64,000 nt of DNA from Eutreptiella sp. 'Long Island Sound 2002' (lineage: Eukaryota; Euglenozoa; Euglenophyceae; Eutreptiales; Eutreptiaceae), in NCBI GenBank assembly GCA_964036045.1, contig OZ038395.1:6525753-6589752 (forward strand), in the 5' to 3' direction. The notes under the pieces are model-generated. The model saw only the letters and a list, made by a program, of their open reading frames with translations, did no database searches and was not told where the DNA came from. Within the stretch, counting starts at the first letter, position 1. Each line of letters starts with the position of its first letter. This document shows, in pieces, positions 54,901 through 64,000 of this stretch. The position numbers were made by a program, and so were the translations under genes.

Positions 54901-56660
54901 GGCCAGAGACGGACGTGGACGCCCCGAGAAAAGGAGGCGTATGCCATCGTCATGGCTCTCAGGAAACGGGCTGGGTACATAGCCCTCCATCCCGTCACTG
55001 TCTGCACCGACCATCAGAGTCTGCAGTCGTGGCACAAAGAGCAGGTGGACACCCCCTCCGGTCCCCCCTCTCGACGGGGAAGATGGAATGAGACCTTGGC
55101 CAAGTTCGACCTCACGGTTGTGTATGTTCCTGGAAAGGACAACACCGTGGCGGACCGTCTCAGTAGGTGGGCCTATCCCGCCAGCAAGGGCATGACGGAT
55201 GTCTCTGCCAATGGGGATGAGGCTGAGACCGCTGAGGCCAAGAGGATCATAGAAATGGAGCGCCTGATGGAGGAGGAGGGTGTTAAATGCTTCGTTGTCA
55301 TGGCTGCGGATGCCCCCCTCGGAACGAGGACGGGCAGAGCGGTCAGAGTACTCGCCCCTGAGGGAGCTGAGTCCGACAAGCACCTCTTCCCTGAATCTTG
55401 CCTCCAGGACGACTGGACCGACGACTACGCTAAGTCTGAGGCCTTTGAGGCCGACTATAGGGCTGTGACCGACCCTGATGACGGGCAGATGTGGCCAAAG
55501 GGGCTGACTGAGGAGGATGGCAAGCTCTACCGGAAAGGTCAGCTGCTGGTCCAAGAGCCCCTGGGTGCTCGAGCTATGTGAGGCTTGGCACCACCACATG
55601 ATGCACCCAGGGGTCAAAAAGCAAGCCCTGGACATGCGGCGCCGGTTCGAAATCGACCAGATCGGTCTCTACAGCGCTATCAAGAAGGTCAGGAGGGGTT
55701 GCTCGGTCTGTCAGCCGGCAATCCTGACAACCGGAACGTCAAGGGTGAAGCCCAGTGGACTCCGGTGCCTGACCAGCCCATGGAGAGCGTAGCCATAGAC
55801 GTCTTCTCCATGCCCGAAGTTCACATAGGCAAGGAGACCTTTGACTGTGTGGTCCTTTGTGTGGACCGCCACAGCGGCTACGTAGTAGCCTTTCCGGCAC
55901 GCAAAAGGGGGTTGCTTGCCAAGGAAGTGGCAGTCATGATGATTCGTCATTGGCTGACCGTCTTTGACTTCCCCCGCACCATTTGCAGTGACCGAGGGCC
56001 CCAGTTTACTGGTGGCTGGTTCAAGGCCATGTGTTCCCACATGGGAATACGTCATGCCAAGAGCGTCGCCTATCTCAGCCAGTCCAATGGCCGGGCTGAA
56101 GTGGCTGAACGGCAGCTGTTCGAGAAGCTGAGCAAGATTCACATCACCAATCCACGTCGGAACTGGTTTGAGGAGATGTGGCCCGCTCTGAAGGCCCATC
56201 ATGACACCCCCACTCCGGGTGGTTTGCCCACTCACCAGATTCTGATCGGCAGGGACCCCCTTGGTCGGGGACTTCCCTTGTCTGGTGATGGTATGGCCAT
56301 GGACGCCAAGGAATTCGTTGCGCGGCAAGAGGCAACGGCGCGGGACATCCGCCAGCAGCTCGAGAAGGAGCACGCTGAGCGTCAGAAGTCCGCCCCGAGC
56401 TCGACAGCGCAAAAGTTCAGGGTGGGAGACCCGGTGTGGGTGATCAGACCCCGCCCCTTGGGCACCCACCGCACCAAAACCTGGTTCACACCCGGAGAGG
56501 TGGTCCGCAGGATTGGTGAGGACACCTAACGCATCAAGGTTGGTCACGGACAGTTCCGGTAGCGCCACGAGAGTCAACTCCGTTTGCGGGAACCCGACCT
56601 CGGTGGCCAACATGTGTCCATGGACTATGCCACACATGAGGCTGATTCGGACGACGACTA
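51922..56660 (+). pseudogene. pol: Older family 1 pol, frameshifted and truncated
   Basis: Open from the gag TAG through protease (VDTGAQVS), the methyltransferase-like region (about 52880-53180), RT (FVDD intact) and RNase H. It is frameshifted near 55555 and near 55720 around the integrase zinc region. Integrase D, D and E remain (AIDVF, CSDRG, GRAEV). Nonsense codons lie at 56527-56529 and 56560-56562, and the chromodomain is cut off at 56660. Confidence 0.87.
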
Positions 56661-56671
56661 TTTTTTTTTTT
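56661..56671 (-). repeat. Poly(T), probably the poly(A) tail of a minus-strand retrotransposed sequence
   Basis: Eleven T immediately interrupt the older pol in mid-codon (GACTAT then GCT in the intact copy). On the minus strand this is a terminal A tail, as left by a LINE or another LINE-mobilised transcript. Confidence 0.55.
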
Positions 56672-57240
56672 GAGGCATGGCGGTCCCCCGCCCAAAGCAT
56701 TGCACCAGAGCGGCCTAACCATGGGCAAAAAGAGCGTTCATGGTGAGCCGAAGTTCTCCGAAGGACAGCCGCGGGTATTTACAAAACTAGTCAGGGTGAA
56801 AACACTGCATGAACTGCACCATGGGCCTGAAAAGGTTAAAATACAAGCGGAGGCCATTTCGGTGAAAGATGCAAAGGGATATATAGCCTATACCAAGGCA
56901 AAATGAAGAATAACAAAAAGATGATATAATGAAAAATGGACCAGTGGATTGAGCGAAGAGAAGTGAGCAAGTGCAGGGGCAAAAAGAAAAACAGACTGGA
57001 ACAATCTGGCTTGCCTGAAGTCAGTCTGGGGCCCTGTAGCTGATCTGAGAATTACTAAAGTACAAAGTTCATTCTGCTCAAGTCTTGCGCTCTTGCCTTA
57101 ATGGTCCTGAAAAAAATAGAAAAGAAAAATTCCAATTGATGGCTCAAACAAAAAAGACTCAATGGATCGGTAAGGTTTCCTGGTGCGCAGAGCTGTGCAT
57201 GCAGTGGTGCAGTGTGGTGCAGTGTGGTGACGGTGTTGTA
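56672..57240. other. No gene recognised; possible 3' end of the LINE or a separate insertion
   Basis: Composition differs from the LINE (not C-poor on the plus strand), so a separate poly(A)-tailed insertion is possible. Short GTGCAGTGTG repeats occur at 57203-57230. Confidence 0.3.
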
Positions 57241-57259
57241 TCCTACAGTGTAGGTGGGT

Positions 57260-57680
57260 GACGGGTGAAGGCTGATGTGTCAGATGTCTGTTGGTTGCTG
57301 GCTGCGTGCTGGTGGATGATGGCAGCTGCTGTTTCCTGGCTGTTTGCTCTTGGCTGCTGGGTGCTGGATGTTGACTGTTGCTGCTGTTTGTCGTTGGCCG
57401 TTGATTGCTGGCTGCTGGTCGCTGGCTGCTGGTTGCTGGATGTTTGCTGCTGGCTGGTTGCTGGGTGTTGTCGCTGGAAGTGTCTAACTGTGGAAGGGAG
57501 GCGGTGGTTGGTTGATGTGCTGGCTGTTGGCTGTTGGTCGCTGGCTACTGGTTGTTGGTCGCTGGCTGTTGGCTGCTGACTGCTGCTGCTGCTTGTTGAT
57601 TGCTGTTGGTTGCTGGCTGCTGGCTGCTGGCTGTTGGTTGCTGATTGTTTGCTGTTGGCTGACAAGACGAGGGTGCCGCT
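57260..57680. repeat. Low-complexity TGGCTGCTGG / TTGGTTGCTG repeats
   Basis: Irregular short-period repeat. On the minus strand it reads as Gln/Ser/Thr/Asn/Ala-rich peptide in more than one frame, so the ORFs there are probably a by-product of the repeat. It lies just 3' of the LINE coding region. Confidence 0.7.
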
Positions 57681-57725
57681 GGTGAAGCGAGTGTATGCGC
57701 TGGAGGTGATAGATGGGACTTGAGG

Positions 57726-60700
57726 TTAAGTGTCATTTGGAGGAGGTATGCGGTGGATGATGTGGGGGTGTAGTGGTTGAGGCGGAAAATGTTGAAGTTG
57801 TATGGCTGAAGTTTTGGTGGGGGGTTTCGGTTTTGTGGTAGGGCGTTTAGAGTGAGGTTGTTTGTTGGTTGGTTCCTTGTTGATAGGGGATGGAAAGTGC
57901 AGTGGGTGGGGAGCGGTGGATGATGTACTGTCAATGGAAAAAGATTCGTTCCAGGGGTTAGAGGTGGCCGTCGGAGATAGCTGATGAAGGTTAGAGATGG
58001 GGTTGTCGATGAGCCATTTTTTGGTTTCGTTGAGCAGGGTGGTGAGAGGCTTTTGTCGGTGTTTTAGGGCTTGACGAAGAGATTTGATGTTGGAGTAGTA
58101 GGTTGTGTTTGGTGGGGGTGTGCGTAATCGATTGCTGGGTGTGTTGGGTATGAGGGTGCGAATGAAGTTGCGGCGGTCGCCTTTGGAAGCGGTGGCCCAC
58201 CAAGTGATGATGGTGTTGTGGAAGTGCCCACTCCAAGTGTTGAAGAACTTTCTCCGTATTGCATTAGTGGTGTGGCATTGGGTGATGAAGGTAATGGGGT
58301 CCAAGGGGTGGTGATGGTTACAAAGAGGGCAAAGGTAGGTGTTGAGGATGAAGTGGGGTTGGTAGCCCTTGCAAGAGAAGAGGCCATTCACCCACTTAAA
58401 GGTGAAAGTGGAGAACGCCGAGGATTTGAGAAAGAAGTGATTACTAAGGGAGAGGTGAATGTTGTTGTGTTGATGGGTTGGAAGTTGATGATTCGTGAGT
58501 TTAGAGGTTATTTTGCCGGGGAGTGGAGTTTGGTTAATCGCCAATTGCGTGGAAGTTTTGGGGGAGAGAAGGTAATCGAAATGGGTGGTGCTCCATTTGG
58601 AGACACTGTCCGCCGCGTCATCGCCGGGGAAATCGGCATGTCCTTTGATCCAAGTGAATAGGATGGTGATGTGTTTTAGATGTTAGAGAAGATGCCATAT
58701 GAGGTTGTACCAAAGAGCAAAAGAGTTGTTGCTAGTGGTGAGGGGGGGAGAGTGAAAGTGAAGGAGGGTGGTTAGGGAGAGGCATGTGGTCAAGTTGTCG
58801 ATGGCGAAGATGATCGGCTGGGGGAGGGTGGTGAGTTGAGGGTAGAGGAGGGAGATGATGATGGCATAGATTTCTGCTGGGTATGATCCTTTGAGGGGAG
58901 AGGGGGAGGTAATGATAGTGTGGTTGTTGGGTTGAAGGGAGATAATTGCGGCTGATCCGGAGGGGTTGGAAGAGTTGGGGTCGTCCGATCCGTCGGTATA
59001 GATCATGGAGTAGGTGGTTTTGGATTGGAGAGCGTTGAAGAAGTCGTGACATCCCCAATAATCCAGATGTGAAAAGTTTGGAAGGGGAATATTATGGTTG
59101 GATTTGAGCTGGAAATAATATGTGGTTGATAGGGTGGTGGTATGTGGGATGGGGAAGTCGTGTAGTGTGGTTGGGCATATTGGATGTGTGGGGGTAGTAA
59201 TAAAGGAAGAGAGTTCGTTGCCCTTTTGAGTGATGAAGGAGAAGTGGTGGGTGTCGTGAAGGTGGAAGATGTTTTCGGAGAATCGGACCGATGTGGAGTG
59301 GAGATTGTGCTGGATGGTTGTGCCTGGGTACCAGAGATTTGAATTTTCGTTGTTGTGGTCGAGGAAGGCGACTTGGATGGCTGAGTTGAGTGGAAGCGAT
59401 CGGACTTGTGGTGTGGAATGTTGTGTGTTTGGATGGAGAAGTGATGGGCTGAAGTGATGAGCATGTCTTGCAGGAGGTTAGAAGCTGGGCCGTGGTGAAA
59501 AAGGGCGTGTTGGATAGAGTGATTGGATGGGGGGGGACCTTCGTTGGATGTGTACCGAAGAAAGTGGTTGATGGCTTGAGTGTGGGTAACGTGAGATATT
59601 TTGGTGACGCCAAGACCAAGAGTGTGGCGAGGAGAATATTTGGTTTTGTTGGGAGTGCGGAGTGAGAGTTTGCCTTGGGATGCTATGTTGGTCCAAATGG
59701 AGTGGTCAATTGTGTCAAGAAGTTTGTTGGGGAGGGAATTGTAGATGAGGCGGTAGGCAAGGATAGGAATAAGTTGAATGTTGGAGAGTTTGATGAGTTC
59801 GGTGTGTGATAGGGATAGAGGAAGGAGGTTGGTGAAGAAGGAGCTGACGAGGTTTTTTAGGAGGAGGAACATTTGTTGATTTTGTTGAGAAGTGAAGAAG
59901 AAGACCCCTAAGTATTTGTAATATTGGCGTGGTTTGCCATGTTGATCGAAGGTGCAGAAGTGGGTGGTAGAGGAAATGCGGATGGTGAGGTGAGGAGCAT
60001 TGTTGAGGGCGTAGGGTTCGGATTTGGTGGCGTTGAAGGAGAGGCCGTATTTTGGGCCTACGTTGGAGAGGAAGGAGAGTGCAGTGTGCAGGATTTTGGG
60101 GCAGGCAGTTTGTAGGGCAATGTCGTCAATAAAGGAAAACAGAGCGGGGAAGGTGTGAGAAGGGATCAAGGAAGAGAGTTTGCGGATTATGGGGTCAATG
60201 AAGAGATTGAAAAGACTCGGAGACATTGGGCATCCTTGGCAAAGTCCTCTGATAGTCACGGCGGCAAAGAGAGAGAAGCCGTTGACGGTGGGATAGTCAG
60301 CGGGATGAGAGTATAGGTTTTGGATGAGAGAAATAATGTGTTTGGGGAAGTTGTAGTTGTGTAGGATTTGCCATAGGGCTTGGTGGGGGACGGAGTTGAA
60401 GGCCTTGTTGAGGTCAAGGTAGAGGTGGTAGATGTTGGGGTGGAGGGAGATGTTGGAGATCATGGTGAATATGTGGTCTGTGGTTCGGTGATTGGAAATG
60501 CCACCGTATTGGGAGTGGTGGAGTAGGTTATATTTGGTGGCGTAGAAGGTCAGGGCAGTAGCGGCATATGAGGCGAGTATTTTGTAAATTGTTTGGAGAA
60601 GGGCTATGGGCCGATAATTGATAGGGTTGTGGGGGTCGTGTTTTTTGTAGAGGAGGAAGATTCGAGCGGTGAGCCATTGTTTGGGAATGGGGTTGGTGAT

Positions 60701-62449
60701 GAAGTGGGAGCATATGTGAAAGAGGAGAGATGTTATGTGTGTGGGAGCAAGGTGGAAGAGGTATAGGTTGGTGTTGTCGAAGCCAGGGGCTTTGACTGGG
60801 TTAGAGTTTGAGAGCAAGGTGTTGAAGAAGGTTTCAGTTGATTTGGGGTGAGGAGCGTCCTGAGGGATGGAAGGGGAGAGTTCCATAAGGGAGTTGATAA
60901 GTTGGGGTTCTATCTGGAAGTCTGGGGGTCCTCCTAAAGCGGTGAGGCATTGGCCCATGGATTCGCAGAGGGAGTAGGGGTCGGAGGTGAGGTTGTTGTT
61001 GGCATCGTATAGGGCCATGGGTGTGGTGGAGCGGGGGGTTCAGATGTTATTGAGAGATTTTTTTATTTTCCGTCCTTTAATGAGAGAGTGATGGAGACGT
61101 TTTTGGGATTGACGTTTTTTCTTTTCAGTCCATTTGTCCAGGGTGTGTTGAAGTGTCTTGGCTTGCTTGGAGGTTAAAGTGGTGGAGGGTTGGATGTTGT
61201 TGAGTTGGTGAGTGAAGGCCTTTTCGATTCCGGTAGGTTTGTGGGAATGATGCTGGTTGGTGACCAACTTGTAGGAGTTGACAAGGGAGCAGAGGACGTT
61301 GTTTGTAGTGTCGATTAATTCGTCGATGGGAGAGTTTAGAATGGAGGTCATGTTATTTTGGGTCCATGTGTCCAGGGAGTGGAGGCGTTGGAGAAATTTG
61401 TTGTGTTCTTCTTTGTTAAGTTTTCTGTAGTAGATGTCTGCGTGGGGAATGTCGTAGAGGTTTAATGGATTGGTAGGTATGTTAATGGTGGAGGTGACGG
61501 GGTAGTGATCGGAGTTATTAATAGTGGTGTTGATAAAGGTGTTTTGTGGATTGAAGATGGAAATGAAGGAGGTAGAAGCGATAATGAGATCGATGCGAGA
61601 TTGAGAGTCGGGTAGGCGTTTGTTACGGGGTCTTGTCCATTGGCGGAGATGGGGGTTTTGGGACCGAAAGAGGTCATGTAGCTGGGGGGTAGTGTCTGGG
61701 TTTGGGGGGTGTGGTTGATCACAGAGCCAAGGCCAAGACTTTGGATGTTTGATGTTGTCGGTGTCTAAGTGTGGTTGTAGGTGAGTGTTCATGTCTCCAA
61801 CGAGGAGGTGAATTGGTTCCTTTTGCTGGAGAGGGGTGATGACATGGGCGAGGCGTTGTTGATGTGATTGGATGTGGGTTTTGTAAATATTGAAGATGCG
61901 AAATGTGGGGTATCCCGGTAGGGTGATGTCTATGGTAGTGAGACAACCGTGAATGTTAGTGTGGTGGGTTTTGCGGCAAAAGGAAACGAGGTGTTTGTGG
62001 ACGATAATGGCAGTGCCATTTGTCTTGTCGGGGGCATAGTTTTCGAAGGTGTTGAGGGCAAGGGAGTTGTCAAGGGTAATGTTGGAGGGAATTTCTTGAA
62101 GGCAGAGAATGTCTGTTCCTTTGTTAAAGTGGTGGAGGACGGTGGCTTGGATGTCGTGCATGTTTTTGGCAGTGTTATGAGTTGTTATCTGTAATGTGGT
62201 TTTGGAGAGTATTGGGTGATGGTGTCTGGTGGTGTTTGGATGGTGAGGAAGAAAAATGAAGGGGGGTTTGGTGGTGTTGTTGTTGTCACCATTAGGCTCG
62301 GTGTTGGGATCGCCGGCGATTGGGTCGGGGGGGTGGTGGTGGGGTAATGGGAGTGTTACTGATGTGATTGTGAGCGTGGGTGTGTTCGTGGTGTGAGGTG
62401 GAGTTGTTGGTGAACAGGAAAGGGAAAGAAGTATCAATGTGGGGGACAT
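57726..62449 (-). pseudogene. LINE ORF2: APE endonuclease, RT, RNase H, C-terminal zinc motif; degenerate
   Basis: The ATG at 62449 opens a 469-codon frame with APE-type endonuclease signatures in order: TTHNTAKN, CLQEIPS, GDMNTHL, SRIDLIIAS, NSDHYPV. A TGA at 61042-61040 separates it, in the same frame, from the RT (KAPGFD-type start; INYRPIAL; LDLNKAFNSVPH; GCPMSPSLFN; catalytic FIDDIAL). The frame is lost near 59400-59450. RNase H follows (YTDGSDD, AEIYAI, AIDNLT, then WIKGHADFPGDDAAD), with a TAA at 58685-58683 inside. The C-terminus holds CPLCNHHH...ITQC, a zinc motif typical of LINE ends. APE plus RNase H resembles the I/Tad-like broad group; clade not determined. Confidence 0.88.
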
Positions 62450-62810
62450 AAATCCAAAATCCGTTAAAGTGTAAGAGTCTCCATGATGTCAAAGCGCTCG
62501 TGCTCGGGAGAGGAGGCATGGGAATAGGTGATCCGCGGCGCTTTCGGACCAAATCGATATGAATGATCAAATCGTGAGGAACACAAATCCAAATTCCGTT
62601 AACGTGTGATAGTCTCCATGATGTCGAAGCGCTTGTGCTCGGGAGGGGAGGCATGGGAACAGGAGGTCCTCGGTTTTTTGGGACCAAATTGTTAGGGATG
62701 AAACCATGAGGGACATGAATCCAGATTCCGTTAACGTGTGAGAGTCTCCTTGATGTTGAAGCGCTTGTGATCGGGAGAGGAGGCAAACTCAATGATGTTG
62801 AAGCATTTGA
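62445..62810 (-). repeat. Tandem monomers 5' of the LINE ORF, three imperfect copies
   Basis: Units of about 130-135 bp start near 62445, 62577 and 62712. Each includes AATCC(A)(A/G)A(A/T)TCCGTTAA and a following GAGTCTCC/TAGTCTCC-TGATGT block and a GGAG(A/G)GGAGGCA block. Position just upstream of the ORF recalls the promoter monomers of mouse L1 5' UTRs. A minus-strand ORF running through them simply repeats the unit. Confidence 0.7.
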
Positions 62811-63513
62811 TGATGTCATCGTAGTCCAGGCGAAAAGTGGAGCGGTGGTGGCGGAGTGGTGATCGATGAGTGTAGAATAAGGTGGAGTGATGATTTGTGT
62901 CGTGTGAATGTGGTGCAGGGTGCAAGGTGGTGCGTTAGTGCTTGTGTGGTGGTGATGTGGAAGTGCGAGTGAAGGAGAACCTTGTCGTTCCTTAGAGAGC
63001 TTCTTTGATTGATTCATTCTTGGAAATTGGTTCGTTCTTGGAAATTGAAATGGATTGTTTACCTGAACATGCGGGTTGGGAGGTTGGTGGGGAAAGAGAG
63101 TGACGGGAGTAGCTGTGAGAAAGGTTAGAGGCGCGATGAGGGCAAAAAGCGAGTCGTGGCGAGCGTTGAAGAAGTTGGGAGTTGAACAACGGAAGCGAGT
63201 GCAAACTTTGAATGACGGATGTTGTGAAACATACCGAGAATTGCAGAAACTAGAATGAGAGCAGTGAAGGGGACGCTTTGATCGACACACAATAAAAGCA
63301 TTTATGTCGATAAGAGATTCGATTAGAGTCGGTGGAAGTGGAGAGCTCGAAGCCGATGCGGCAATTAAGTGATGAGAGAAAGCATGGGTGTGGGGGAGTA
63401 TGGGAGGGGAGAATTTGGTTGAAGTAGAGATTCGCGAATGGGTTCTGAGATTGACATGATAATCTTTGAGAAGGCGGAGAGAGAGATGCGTGGAGGGAAG
63501 GAGACGTGGGGTC
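62811..63513. other. No gene recognised; probable LINE 5' region
   Basis: Still C-poor on the plus strand like the LINE. A minus-strand ORF (63623-62292) crosses the monomers and overlaps the LINE ORF start out of frame. It is low in complexity and shows no domain. Confidence 0.4.
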
Positions 63514-64000
63514 TCACTTTCGCTTCGTGTATTTAGCATTGGGAGGTTTATTGGTGAGAAGTTGATTTTTATGACTCTTGGCACCCAAGTCAGCTCCGAG
63601 CTGTTCGATGACAGACCATTCATGGATGTGGTCTTGGTCGGTGGTGAAGCGCTTGTTGTGAATTAGAGATTGTTGTTTTTGGACATTGATGTTCTGACCT
63701 TGAGAAAAATTGATCCGTGTGATTTCTTGACCATGTGCGATGATTGGAGAGTCGTCGTTGGTATAGGTGATCTCGTAATGGAGTGATGTTCCAATTGACA
63801 TGGACGAGAAATGGAGTGGAATGATTTTTTCAATTTCGCCGAAGATAGCCGCTGCTTTGGCGAGGGAAATGTGGGTGGTTGCGGCTGGTGCCTCGGCGAC
63901 CACGGCCTTGGAAGAGGTGAGGACGTGCTTTTTGGGTTGAGAGTTGGCTTGCTGAATGCGGGGGTTGGGAGTGTATTTCCCATTGGGGTATAGCAAGACA
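63514..64000 (-). CDS. Unidentified ORF, 5' end beyond the window
   Basis: At least 160 codons with no stop up to the right edge, ending in TGA after KYTKRK. Composition is mixed rather than repetitive (for example AKAAAIFGEIEKIIPLHF and HEWSVIEQLGADLG). It could be the end of the LINE's first ORF, lying 5' of ORF2 on the same strand, or a host gene. No Cys/His knuckle is visible, and I recognise no family. Confidence 0.4.
   Translation of the reverse strand, partial: VLLYPNGKYTPNPRIQQANSQPKKHVLTSSKAVVAEAPAATTHISLAKAAAIFGEIEKIIPLHFSSMSIGTSLHYEITYTNDDSPIIAHGQEITRINFSQGQNINVQKQQSLIHNKRFTTDQDHIHEWSVIEQLGADLGAKSHKNQLLTNKPPNAKYTKRK

Larger units (their letters stand above)
44302..56660 (+). mobile_element. 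Older divergent family 1 element, plus strand, 3'-truncated at a poly(T) junction
   Basis: Has LTR-E, leader, gag and pol in order on the plus strand. It is clearly related to the minus-strand pair but with many substitutions and several frameshifts. Pol ends abruptly inside the segment before the chromodomain (DSDDDY) at 56660, where 11 T follow. The remainder and the 3' LTR are either deleted or beyond the window if the adjacent LINE was inserted here. Confidence 0.88.
57241..62810 (-). mobile_element. LINE (non-LTR retrotransposon), minimal extent
   Basis: Covers the coding region, the low-complexity 3' flank and the 5' tandem monomers. True ends are uncertain: the 3' end may be the poly(T) at 56661, and the 5' end may lie further right. 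The sense strand is strikingly poor in G and rich in C and A across its length. No TSD could be assigned. Confidence 0.75.

Noticed and set aside
56670-56906. Small plus-strand ORF of 78 codons after the poly(T)
   Set aside because: Starts beside the T tract, has no recognised domain and no supporting context.
57243-57934. Gln/Ser-rich protein gene
   Set aside because: Product is a translation of a short-period TGGCTGCTGG-type repeat, open in more than one frame.
1-64000. UAA/UAG reassigned to glutamine in this genome
   Set aside because: It would join gag to pol and repair the outer pol TAA and the LINE TAA, and both gypsy pol genes end in TGA. However, the intact family 1 reading frame uses CAA/CAG for Gln throughout about 3100 codons with only one TAR, and other stops in the older pol fall at Tyr and Glu positions. 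Readthrough and decay explain it better.

Overview
This is eukaryotic, repeat-dominated DNA. I see no intact host gene. Almost the whole window is retrotransposons inserted into one another: chromodomain Ty3/gypsy elements, an LTR-bearing non-autonomous element, a SINE-like insertion and a degenerate LINE. The organism cannot be named from this sequence. The Ty3-type elements with chromodomains, the TTAGGG-type repeat array and the LINE with an APE endonuclease and RNase H rule out a prokaryote, and would fit many algae, fungi or other protists.

Layout. (1) 1-267: a truncated ORF start, possibly gag of a second gypsy family (family 2). (2) 268-34632: a 34 kb nest. The outer family 1 element runs from LTR-A (268-3211) to LTR-D (31689-34632) with TSD CTTT. 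It was entered, 184 bp inside its left LTR, by a second copy of the same family, LTR-B (3396-6341) to LTR-C (17640-20585), with TSD GTAT. Both copies are on the minus strand. The inner copy has open gag and pol and looks potentially autonomous. The outer copy has a frameshift in gag, a nonsense codon in pol and a changed integrase catalytic residue. (3) 34637-41539: a broken family 2 element (reverse transcriptase, RNase H, integrase, chromodomain). Its RT start is inverted, and it is split by a 3.7 kb non-autonomous LTR element (36345-40086, TSD CTAC) that carries about 20 TTAGGG repeats. (4) 41540-44301: no gene seen, except a tRNA-like SINE with 20-21 bp TSDs. (5) 44302-56660: an older, divergent family 1 copy on the plus strand, with an LTR, broken gag and broken pol, cut off at a poly(T) tract. 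(6) about 57240-63500: a degenerate LINE on the minus strand, with a Gln/Ser-coding low-complexity stretch at its 3' side and 130-135 bp tandem monomers at its 5' side. (7) 63514-64000: an unidentified ORF that runs off the right edge.

How family 1 works. A transcript starts in the right-hand LTR of each minus-strand copy. It has a leader of about 450 nt, a very long Gag (1443 aa), then Pol in the SAME frame behind a single UAG. Pol contains protease, a region reminiscent of Dam/DIRS-type methyltransferase domains, RT, RNase H, D35E integrase and chromodomain. The UAG-CGG separator is kept in all three copies, which points to stop-codon readthrough for Gag-Pol expression. The non-autonomous element shares the 23 bp spanning the polypurine tract and LTR start with family 1, so it is probably mobilised by it.

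Insertion order inferred: family 2 first, then rearranged; outer family 1 next; inner family 1 most recent (LTR pair differences counted by eye: about 7 for B/C, about 20 for A/D). Near-identical nested copies are also a classic assembly hazard, so junctions deserve confirmation.
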